Shown one piece after another: positions 1 through 9,900 of a stretch of 21,364 nucleotides of DNA. Numbering within the stretch: position 1 is the first letter of the stretch; each line of letters starts with the position of its first letter. A program made the position numbers and the translations under genes. The DNA is from Gryganskiella cystojenkinii. Taxonomy: Eukaryota > Mortierellomycota > Mortierellomycetes > Mortierellales > Mortierellaceae. Location of the stretch: NCBI GenBank assembly GCA_015852425.1, contig JAAAIG010000523.1, positions 1-21,364 on the forward strand, in the 5' to 3' direction. The notes below the pieces were generated by a model. It was not told the DNA's origin. It worked only from the letters and a program-made list of their open reading frames with translations, and ran no database searches.

Positions 1-49
<49 letters not shown>
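1..49. repeat. (CT)n microsatellite at the window edge
   Basis: Uninterrupted CT dinucleotides from the first base to position 49. On the CUL4 strand it is an AG tract lying about 30 bases inside the intron after the exon ending at 80. Its true length is unknown because it reaches the edge. Confidence 0.97.
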
Positions 50-53
<4 letters not shown>

Positions 54-79
54 GCATCCAAGGTCACTCTATCCCTTAC

Positions 80-3000
80 CGATATTGGTCAACTGCTTGA
101 TCTCCTTGTATGCAAGCGCATTGTCTTCAATGTCGTTAAACAACAAGAGGACAATCGCCTGGAACAAACTCAACTGCAGCTCCTTAGAGCCCTGGTGGAG
201 ATGAAAGACAAGAAGAAAGTCAGCGATTAATTTCTCTTTGTTAGCGATAAATCAGCATTTCATGTCCTTGGCGATCATAAAACAACAACACCACGTCCTT
301 ACCCCCTTGAAGTTCGCTTTCACCACACAGTGACCAAGACTGTGTTGCCACATGAGTCGACGTCCTTTATGCTTGGAAAGATAAAAGTCCTTGAAAATCT
401 CCTGGCATTGTGAGATCTGTTTTCAAGTTTGAAAAAATATAAAAGTGGACCGAGTTAGCATATTTGTTTCCCAAAATTTTCACAGAGGATCTATGTTGAA
501 GTCCTCACTAGGAGTAACCACTTACATGTTGAGGGATATTTGCCTCCACAGGAGCGTAGGTTGGCCAGTGACCCTGGGTCAAGACGTTGACACTGAGATC
601 CAGCTGACCAATCTTGCTGTACATTTTGCTGGCCCTAAAGTTGACCATGACATCTTTGGAAATATCCATGTCCTTGAACATGCCCTCAAGCTTTGTCGTG
701 AATCCAGATCCACATTCTAAAAGTAGTTCACATGTTGAATAGCATACATTTCTCGATTAGAATAAATAACCACCCGCATATACGTCTTGACGCTTTTCAG
801 CGCAGTTCATCAGAATGATGGTTTCTCCACGGACAGTCGTCGAGTGGCCCGATACATACCAGCCTTGAGCTTGCTCAACATGCTCTTTTCCGCATCAAAG
901 GAGGCACTCTTGCCGAGTAAGAGTCGTTTCGCCAGATCACGCTTGTAAAATGCCTCAAACACGTCCTTGCCCTGGATGTAACGGAACAGGATCAAAACTC
1001 TGTCCAGGGTCATCTCCAACTCTTCGACCGATTGCTCCTAAAAAATCATGCATTCTACGCAGTTAGTGTTTCCAGTCTAAAATGGTAAAAAACCGAAAAC
1101 TGATTGTGACTTGTCACTTGTGGAGAGATAAGGATTCAAAAAAGGGACGGAGGGACGCGCGTACCTTGTTGCCACTGCGCAGTCGTGTGTCCAGGTATTT
1201 GGCCACCAACTCTGCGGGTTTGTTTTGCCGAGTGTTGACAAAGATCTCAAAACATTCCTTGAGGACGTTCAAGAAGAGTTCCGAGTTTTGGAAACATTTG
1301 TTCACGACCTCGTCCATCATTAACTTGAACTTGAGCAATTCCTCGACCAAATAATCGTCCCGAGATGGATCCGATACCAGAGCCTTGCCAGTTTTCTGAA
1401 GAAAAAAGAATAAAATGTCAACGGAAACAATCAGTTGATTAGTTCTCAAGTCGTTCGACAGTCCCCATCTCATGACAAAAAAAAACATCAGTTGTCGGTG
1501 CGTAATACTTTACCTTGACATAGATTGCAAAGTTGGCACTGAGCTTGTCCAAATGGTTCACACGGACGAGCAAATCGTACCAGAGCTTCAGGTCCGCCAA
1601 GTTATGATCGACCATGACACCCTCGAATCCGTTCTGAAGGATGTAATCCGACCATCGCTCCAAAAGTTCACTCTCCACCGCAGCGACCAAGTTTCGTCTT
1701 GTCGATTTCTCCAGATAACCCTCGAACCGACTAGTCTCCTCCGAGAGTCTGCGCTGACAATGACGCAGGTATTCAGGAACCGTCAGCTTGTGGACCAGCT
1801 GTTCCGCCTCCACATGGTAAAACGTCCTCGAGCTCGTCAAGAACGGTACTTCGAACGTATTGCTGTACATGTGAATGTCGGACAACATGCGCAGCAGCGA
1901 GGTCACTAACGGGTAGGAGATGGCTTCCCCAGATCGATCCCGGTCAATCAACTTGAGGATCCCGTCAAGAACTTTGGTCCGGATCACCTCCTGATGCATG
2001 ACCAGTCTCCGCCAGAGGTCCAGTCCGAGTTCCCAGATCGAGGTCACGCCAAGGGTCTGGAGAACAAATGTCCGATCTAGATAGAGAAAGATGCTTCGGA
2101 TCATGATCAACTGTCGACAGTGTTGCGTCCACGCGCTATGGACGGCTTCCAAGAATTCATCCTGGGACGTCGTCTGGTTCTCCAACAGGGTCTTGACAAC
2201 ACCTTTGACATGACGTTCACATTCTGCCGAGAGTTTCTTGTACAAAGCGTCCCCATATTTCTGGTGACAGAGGTTCTCGCAGGTCTTGTAAAGCTCTTCA
2301 AGAGATGAAGAGACAGGTCGAGAGTTTTGGATGGCTCGAACCGCCTGCTGCAACACGGCCCAGGTCTCGTCCTCGTAGTTGGCTGGCAGTTGTGGTGTTA
2401 CTACGATAGTGAGGGGGGGGGGGTGGAGTATAATTGTCAACTTTGTTATTAAGTAACACGCCTGCTGTAAAATTCAACTCACACCGTCATGATATCAACG
2501 TCCAACTTGGTTTACCTGTAAAGTTCTTGATGACCAACTTCTTGACGGGTTGCTTTCCTTGGACGCCTGTTCTGCGTACCGGGGGTGCAGTCGATTTCAT
2601 CCCGTTCGTAGGTGAGAGACCAGCATCCGAGGTCCTTGACCCAGGCCGCCCGAGTGAAGAAAGTCCAGAGGAGCCAGCAGCGTTGGAAGTAGAGAAAAAG
2701 TTGTTGGTGGAGTGAGAGTCGATCGACATTTCGGAAGAGGAAGAGGTACGATGGCGGTGGTGGTGGTGGTGTTGGTGACTGTGGTTGGGGTGAGAATGAG
2801 GGTCGTGAAGAGTTGATGGAGAGGAAGAGGAATGTGAATGGGGTTCTTTAGGGGAGGACCGTCTCCGTTTCGAGTCTGCAATCTCGCGCGCGCGAGCAAA
2901 CGAGTTTTCGAGGGGGTTGGCAGGCAGGACCCTGAAAGGTAAAGAAGAAGAAGAAGCAAAAGAAGCAGAAGAAGATGGTTGTGGTGCTGTTGCCTGTGAC

Positions 3001-3605
3001 GAAGAGGAGCCCTGGGCACTGCTGGATCCTTCAGAGGTGCGTCTGGATAAACTTGAAGGTTTCCGTTTTTTACTTGGACTTGCTTCTGTGGAAGAGAAGG
3101 TGGTCGCGCGCGCAGTCCGAGAGGAGGAAGTAGAGGAGGAAGTAGAGGAGGTGGACGAAGGAGAAGAGAGCAGAAAGTGAACGAGTCGGGAGGGAAGAAG
3201 AGTGGCCAGGAGAAGGAGAAGGGTAATGATGAGAATCAGGGTCAGTTCCGTGTCGACATGGCATGTCATTTATTACAACAAGGCGTGTGCTTTAGTTGAA
3301 ACAAAATAAGAAAGTGAAAAGGGCACGCGTGTTTTCTTTTTTGTCGTGAAAGGGTATGCTTCTGCATTTGGGGGTTGCCCCTCTCTTCTTTCATCCATTC
3401 CTCCTTCCTTTCCATTCATATCCAAACGCGTTGTCTCTCTTTCCAGGATTGACTCCTGTCCCATGGGAAAAAGAATAAAAAATAAAAAATAAAATAAAAT
3501 AAAAAACATCCGCGTGATCCACATTTCCTTGAACGGATTGCAATCCTTTATCAAACGAGAATGGACAAGTCGACTAGTCGTACCTGATGAAGTGTTGAAA
3601 CTCAT
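80..3605 (-). CDS. CUL4: Cullin-4 ubiquitin ligase scaffold, 3' end beyond the window
   Basis: Scaffold of CRL4 E3 ligases: the N-terminal half binds the DDB1 adaptor and the C-terminal half holds RBX1/E2. Exons read 3605-3584, 3085-2516, 2400-1514, 1395-1165, 1037-860, 716-526, 416-303 and 191-80; phases agree at every join, giving about 768 residues. Identification rests on KLVIKNF (about residue 190), [19 protein letters not shown], the cullin-homology stretch [18 protein letters not shown], and [16 protein letters not shown], all very close to animal CUL4 rather than CUL1 or CUL3. The terminal winged-helix and neddylation lysine lie off the left edge. The first 190 residues are Ser-rich, with a basic KKRK cluster near residue 13 and a His-rich run near residues 99-120. 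The start is the least certain part: a 22-nt first exon is inferred from an in-phase donor and a TATA-like box. An in-frame ATG near 3269 is the alternative but yields an implausible hydrophobic N-terminus. Confidence 0.94.
3086..3583 (-). other. Probable first intron of CUL4
   Basis: Inferred 498-bp intron. On the minus strand the donor is CAG|GTACG and the acceptor is TTCTCTTCCACAG, a strong pyrimidine-rich site. It contains GA/CT-rich runs, an A/T block near 3478-3506 and short GAGGAAGTA repeats near 3121-3150. I see no coding signal in it beyond low-complexity open frames. Confidence 0.55.
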
Positions 3606-3660
3606 AGGGTGGACAGACAGAGAGAGTTTTAAGGTGGACACTCGTTTCTTTTCTTTTTTT

Positions 3661-3666
3661 TTTATA
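3661..3666 (-). promoter_or_regulatory. TATA-like box upstream of CUL4
   Basis: Minus-strand TATAAA followed by an A-rich run, 56 bp upstream of the inferred ATG at 3605, with a CT-rich initiator-like segment (CTCTCTCTGTCTGTCC) between them. The spacing fits a short leader and supports the distal start. It lies in the 285-bp spacer between the VPS27 stop and the CUL4 start. Confidence 0.4.
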
Positions 3667-3863
3667 TGATGGAATCGATAAAGGAGAACAGCAGTTGAGG
3701 AGGAAGAGGAGAATAGAAAAATAGATGCAGAAAGGAAAGGAGAGAGTGATTCATACAAAATGGACGTGGGGTGTGCGGCAAAATTTTGTCCTTTCTTCTT
3801 GCAATGCGCAGACGGGACTGCTTTTTGTATTCCAATCAAAAAGTATCGAGTTCCAATGGGGTT

Positions 3864-3875
3864 TTTATTTTTATT
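3864..3875 (-). terminator. Polyadenylation signals of VPS27
   Basis: Two tandem AATAAA hexamers on the minus strand, starting about 15 and 21 bases after the VPS27 stop codon. This is close to the stop but is the best match in the short spacer before CUL4. Confidence 0.5.
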
Positions 3876-3890
3876 CCAATTGTCATTCTT

Positions 3891-3968
3891 CTACAACTCG
3901 ATGAGAGGTTTCTCTTCCACAGGAACAACAGGAGCAGCAGCTGGAACAGCAGCTGGAGCACTGTACGC

Positions 3969-4006
<38 letters not shown>

Positions 4007-6574
4007 GCTGTTGCTGTTGAAGATTATCACCATAGGGAGCATACGCTTGCATGCCACTAATCTGATCCTGTCCAGGTGCGTGTGCGGTCATTGACGCTGG
4101 TGCAAATGGAGGGAACTGACCAAGATGTTGACCAGGAACCGACGTTGGCGCAGGCGATATCGAAACAGGAACAGACGCATGGACAGAAGCTGGCACTTGG
4201 TGATAAGGATCCTGGAAACTTCCAGGTGGGGCTGTCGCAAAAGGCGCTGGAGCATATCCCCGATCTGGAACATAGGGTGCATATTGTTGATGCTGCGGCT
4301 GCTGCTGCGGTTGGTGAGGCTGCTGGTACGTCTGCTGAGTAAAAGGCGCCCCAGGAGCATAGGCCGCGTACTGAGAATCAGCTCCAGTCAAATGGGGGTA
4401 AACAGGGTTGCTGATGGGTGCATAAGATGAGACAGGTTCTTGTCCTGCAGGATTGCCATAGTTGTTGGCTCCCATACGATTCCTATAGGTCGAGTTGAGG
4501 CGTTCCTGTAAAAGATGATCGTACATCTTGACCGCTTGGTCGATCTTGTTATTGAAATCCACAGCATCCTCTGTAAACCAAAAGATAAACATGCAAGCGC
4601 ATGAAAAAAATATTAATCGGTGCGTTTAAAAAGTCTAGTCGTTCACATTAATCAAGAAAAAGACCTTTTGATCTTACGTTGCTTCTTAGCGGCATCTTCC
4701 AGACTGAGCGACACCTTGGTTTGTAGCTTTGATATTTGTTCGTACAAGGCCTGAACCTCCCGGTTTCCTGCGACATCACCCTGCATCATCTGAATCCTGT
4801 CCACAAGCGAGGCAAACATTTCAATGTTCTCCTTTTCAGTAGCAGAAAGGTTGTTCGTTGAGGTTGCCTCTACAGCAGTAGATTTCTAATGGCAGAGTCG
4901 GAGAGAATAATAAATGGTAAAGATTCATGCCACAAAACAGTTCAGCCTTACCCTACTCATCATTCAGATATTTGGTGACTTACCTCTGGTGCCTGGTTGT
5001 ATGTATAAGCCTGGTAATGCGATGACTTTTGATCTGCAGCGGGTTTCGCTGCTGGCTCATTAATCCGGGTTTCCTTCAACGATGCCTCGATCGCTGCGAG
5101 AAGATCAGCATCATCTTCCTCTGCCGTTGTTGGTGGTCTCTGAGCAGCTTGTGATTCTTGACGGGCAGCGGGCGCAGTATATCCAGGTCGAGAGTTAGAT
5201 TCCTTCAGTGAAGCCTCGATGGCCTTGCGCAGGTCGTCGTCATCATCGGCCCCGTTGTTAGTCGTTGAGGAGGAAGTAGCAGGCTGGACAGGTCTGTTGG
5301 TGCTGTGGATAACTTCTGCGGGTCCTCCAAGTCCACCAAAATCGTTGATCAAAGTTCCCTTACCCCCAATCTTTTTTTTCATCCAGCAACCATCGCAGAC
5401 ACGAACCTCCTGGTTCACGCCAAGGTGTGGCAAGGCCATGGTCTTGCTCGAACATTGTCCACAGAAGGTCGATCCACAGGCGCGGCAATGGTGTTTGCGG
5501 TTTGTCAACGTAAAAGTCGCCCTGCAGCGGGTACACACATCCGAGTCGCTCCAATCTGGGGGCTATCATCATAGAAGCAAGAGTTCGTTAATTTCGGAAA
5601 GGATATTATGATAGTTGTGCTTTTGTGCATTGGCGCTCAACTTACTGCAGCAGTCTCCACGATGGCTGCGCCAACATTGTCTGCGGGTGGGAAATGGAAG
5701 CCCTCATGCTGAAGAATCATATAAGTGTCAGTGACGTATCCGAGACCAGGTTTTCCTCGGAACAATCGACCCCACGTTTGGATTAAAGCCAAGATCTTGT
5801 TCTTGACCTCAAGGTTGCAGCCCGCCTAATTAACATAACATAACGCCTCGTTAGCTCGTAGTTTAGAGGGATGAGGGAAAATGGGAACATTATGTTTTTA
5901 CATCCCAGTATCTTTGACTTACAGGCGCCTTCAAGATCGAAGTGATGTTGTCGATAAAATCTCGAGACGCAACCTCGATCAGAAAATGTTGTCCGCCGTT
6001 CTTTACACAAACATCTGTGAGCTGAGCAAAAGTAGAAAGAAAAAAAAAAAAAAAAGAGTCAGGCAAGAGAGCGTTAGGGTTCATGCCGTCATCGGACAAA
6101 ATCGATTTTCATTCCTTTGGGAAGGCGACTGGAGAAAGAAAAGGAAAAGAAAGGCTTACCCCCAAAGCGAGTAGCTGAACATTGGGGTTCTTGTGGCTGA
6201 TACGTCTTTTGAGGGCCCTGACAGAATCCTTGGGTGAGACCTGCTTGGATCTGATCTGGTCACAAATCTCGAGGTTTAGTGCCAAGTCCTCAGTTCCTGC
6301 AGGGAGGTTCTCTGAAGTGGCCTTGTCTATTTTTGTCAAGAGGTAGGCCAAAGACGCTTGTCAGTTTGGTATTCATGGTTGAATGACATGGATAGTGCAA
6401 GGCAAGCACGTTGTTTTGTGGCAATTGAGGAGTCGAGTTGACTGAAGAAATGCAAAAAAAAAAGAATGAATGAACAAAGGAAAGAAGGGAGGAAGGAATG
6501 TAATGCCTTGGCATTGTTGACTGCGTACCAATCTGCTCGTCCAAAGGCGAGGTGGTGCTGAACCATGAAGCCAT
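3891..6574 (-). CDS. VPS27: Vps27/Hrs, ESCRT-0 ubiquitin-sorting subunit
   Basis: Binds PI3P and ubiquitinated cargo on endosomes and, with Hse1, starts multivesicular-body sorting. Seven exons: 6574-6529, 6326-6160, 6021-5923, 5825-5646, 5562-4984, 4885-4678, 4570-3891; joined length is exactly 653 codons. Domain order is that of the family: VHS at about 1-150; FYVE at about 168-224 with all eight zinc cysteines and the PI3P-binding RKHHCRACG motif; two ubiquitin-interacting motifs at about 270-286 ([14 protein letters not shown]) and 312-329 ([14 protein letters not shown]); a helical GAT/core region at about 358-460 that in the family binds Hse1; then a Pro/Gln/Tyr-rich tail with a 17-glutamine run (611-627). 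The protein ends in LIEL, a clathrin-box-like motif. No canonical P[ST]AP motif for Vps23/TSG101 is visible. The start ATG opens directly into the VHS domain. Confidence 0.96.
3969..4019 (-). repeat. CAA/CAG microsatellite coding 17 glutamines in Vps27
   Basis: On the coding strand: CAA, CAG, CAA, CAG, then thirteen pure CAA codons. It encodes Gln611-627, about 25 residues before the C-terminal LIEL motif. The pure CAA part suggests replication-slippage expansion and likely length variation between strains. Confidence 0.95.
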
Positions 6575-6968
6575 GAATGTGGTTGGTGTATCCTTGATGG
6601 GGAGTTGGCTAGGGTGTTGGAATGGAGAGCAGGAAGAAGTAGCGGTGGTGATGTTAAGGATGGAAATTTGAAATTGATGGAGAAAAAAGAAAGAGATGTA
6701 AGCTGTTCCACGGAAAGAGACAGAAAAGTGTCGTCGTGTCTCGCCCTGGACCAACCAGGTCGACGACCTGACACCCAAAAAGAGAAGGAAAAATTCGATA
6801 TGCGCACTGTCCAACCGACGTGTGGGTGGTTGAAAGCGCAGTCTTTTTTTTTATATGTCCATTCCATTTGATCTGCATCCCATTGAGAGCTCCTTCGAAG
6901 ACCAAGGACCGACATTCGCCTGCAACCAGACTCCTTGGTTTGGTCCTCGCTTGGACTTCTTTTAAACA
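6575..6968. promoter_or_regulatory. Divergent promoter region between VPS27 and the SNF2 gene
   Basis: 394 bp between the two start codons, transcribed outward in both directions. It holds a T-rich run followed by TATATG at 6852-6857, about 115 bp before the SNF2 ATG, a 15-bp near-palindrome at 6756-6770, and purine-rich sequence on the VPS27 side. No conserved coding content is visible. Confidence 0.7.
6756..6770. promoter_or_regulatory. Inverted repeat CAGGTCG-A-CGACCTG
   Basis: Perfect 7-bp arms around one central base, within the VPS27/SNF2 divergent promoter. A dimeric transcription-factor site is an inference from symmetry and location only. Confidence 0.35.
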
Positions 6969-9900
6969 ATGCCACCACCGACCAATGCCATTCCAATAGG
7001 CTCATGGGACATTCCGCGCCATGTCACCATGGAACACGCCCTCCCCAACCCTGTCCTTGACTCTGTCAACAGAAACGTCCACCTTTACACCTCTACTCTC
7101 CCTGCCTCTCAAGAAAGAAGCCAGACCATTGTTACTCTCCTCCTGGACCTACAACATCTCGGATACCTCTGGATCAACTCGATCCCGTTACAGTTCGCAC
7201 ACGCTCACACGCGACTCCAAATCTTTGCACTCGAAACCCTGAATCGACGACTCTTCCGGGATCAGGACCTATCGATCGCGAGAGCACTTGAAGTCATCTT
7301 TCTTAACTTAAACACTGACCCTGTCGCGTTCAAGGACCCAAACTCTCTCGAACGAGTCACAATTTTTGATTCGGACATATCCAAAAACCTCTATGACATC
7401 TACATGGAGATCCCCTCTCCTTACACTCCGGACGATCCAATGGTCCAGGCTCACACAGGGCGGATACCACAAAATCCGGACGACGATTACGGAACGCGAT
7501 TAGCATCGTTGGTCCTGAAACCCGGGATCCTTCCAGGGATGCGGACAAAACTATACAACTATCAAAAACACTCGCTCTGGAAGATGCTAATGAGAGAGAA
7601 TTCTCGCAGCTACCTACACGATCCCTCAATCACTCCCCTCTTGGATATGAATCAGGAGCGATACTTTCTCGATCTCAGATCAAAAGGCACTGGTGGTGGC
7701 GTTCTTGGTGTCTATCGGCAGATGACAACCCAGTGGGATGACATCCGTGGCGGCATCCTCTGCGAGGAGATGGTAAAAAAACTGTTCCAAGTACTGATCG
7801 CCCTGTGATGAAGCTCTTTGCCACCTTGATACTAACGATCTTATTTTTCATTGTTTGTCGAAATCTGCTTAGGGAAGTGGAAAGACCATCATCTGTCTCT
7901 CTCTAATCCTCCATACCAAGGATCATTTCAGCAAACCACTGTCGATCGATGCACCCATCCATTGTCTATTCGAGAAGGACGAATATATTAAAAACAATCT
8001 CTCGCGGTCATCATTCCCTGCGAGAAGGGGTGTTCCCACTCTCTACGAGCAAGCATTGGTGGCAACAAGGATAGCAGGACGACCCTATGCACGGAAAAAG
8101 GATCAACTGGGCATATACAGCCTGGCCTTGTTAGACGATATGCACGTCTATTACTTCCCTGTTGACAATAGAACAAGCAGCACTACCACGGCCTTACCAC
8201 GTCGGAGGCGCACAAACAAGAACGAGAAGGCAAAAGTATATCTCTCGAAATCGACACTTGTGATCGTTCCTCCCAACTTGATGGACCAGTGGACTAGCGA
8301 GATTTACAAGGTCAGAGGGATGTTTGATGTCGCGTTGAATGTTACCTTTGAGTCGAGCTCGGAAAGTGACTAACGAAAGATCGATTTTTGTAATGGGGAT
8401 GGTTTGACTCTGGTTTTTTTTTTTTTTTGATAGCATACCATTTCTGAGGAGAACGCGTTAAATTTTCTCGTAATCGATGCCCAGCCTATTCCCGACCCCC
8501 TGGAGCTGATGAAATACGACCTTGTTTTGATTGCTCAGAATCGATTCTCGGCCGAGAGCATGCGCAAGAAAGGTAAGCAAGGAGATATCATTCCCATGTT
8601 TGAGATTATATAAAAAGCCAAACCGATTTTTAATTACAATCGAAACTCGTGTTTTTTTTTTTTTTGTTTAAAAAATTGGGTAAAAGTTGGAAAAGAATTG
8701 GCCTGCGACGACTGCCAGGACAAGTACTTGCCTCGATGCGACCACCTATCCTGGACAGAGTCACCTCTTAGGCGAGTCCATTGGCTTCGTCTGATTGTCG
8801 ATGAGGGCCATTCCATGGCCTCGGAAAAGGCTGACTTTGCTATTCTTGCCAGGGACCTGAGAGTGAACTGTCGTTGGATCTGCACAGGAACCCCGACACC
8901 AAACTTGGCTCAATTGGAGGCTACAGAGTGGGCCAATGTCACTACGCAGGATTCGGATCGACTCTATGGGATGCTCACCTCTTTTCTGCAGATCGGTCCT
9001 TTTGACAACGATTTCAAGACGGTCATGACCGGAGTGGTCGAACATGCCAAGCTAAGCAGTCTCTCTTCTGAGTCCGAGGTTGATTCCCCGTCGGGATCCT
9101 CATCATCAACGTCATCGGTACCATGGACTTTGGCTGCTCTCAGTTCCGTAGCCCGGTTGAGGAGCCTACTGGACAAGATCATGATCCGGAACCGACATGA
9201 GGTGATTGAACGCGAAGTGGCGCTCCCTCAGCTCTATGAACGCGTCGTCCACTTGGACCTGAACTTGTTTCAAGTCATCACGCTGAATGCTCAGATCGCG
9301 TTGATCCAGGCCAACGCAGTCCTGTCCCAACGTCAAGACGAGGATTATTTTTTTCACGAACGCAACACTCGACCGTTGGCGCAAGTCATCCAGAACTTGA
9401 ATGCCTGTTGCTTTTGGTACCCTGGCGGAGATGAATTTCGTGGTTATCTTGAGGAAGCGCTCAAAAACGTAACAGAGGAGCAACAACGACAGCAACGACC
9501 GGACGTGAAGGAACCCTACTCGGAACAGGATCTTTGGTTACTGCAGGAGGTCAAGCTTCACCTCCAGTTGGCGCTCGACAACACCGCTTGGCTCAAAGTT
9601 CAACATAAGAAGGAAATCGCGTACTATTGTCGGAATATTCCTGTGGACCTTCAAAAGCATGTTCTTGTACCAGAACATGAACTGGGTTTCTCAGATGGAG
9701 TGTGTCTTTCTTCGGGGCCACACCTCGAGGAGGTCCGGAAATTGGTGGCATCACAGTTGAATTCGGATTCGATCGATGGAGGACAACTGCCACAGGCACA
9801 GTTGCGGCCTCAACCCCAACCCCCAATACAAGTCAATGGGACCGAAATCCCTCCCGGCGATAATGGAGCCTTTGCCAACTACATGAAGGAGCGGCTTTCT

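Noticed and set aside
2487..3269. CUL4 start at the ATG near 3269 with a membrane anchor
   Set aside because: The [14 protein letters not shown] stretch would be a transmembrane segment unknown in cullins; it overlaps sequence ending in a strong splice acceptor and is better explained as intron.
3273..3839. 188-residue minus-strand open frame
   Set aside because: Low-complexity Ser/Phe/Lys composition overlapping the CUL4 promoter and inferred first intron; only its MSFNTSS segment is used, as the CUL4 first exon.
3760..4094. Two plus-strand open frames with poly-Cys and poly-Leu
   Set aside because: They are antisense readings of the Vps27 polyQ repeat.
6290..7005. Two minus-strand open frames of 174 and 210 residues
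   Set aside because: They cross the VPS27 first exon and intron in the wrong frame, plus the promoter; Phe/Ser-rich with no domain signal.
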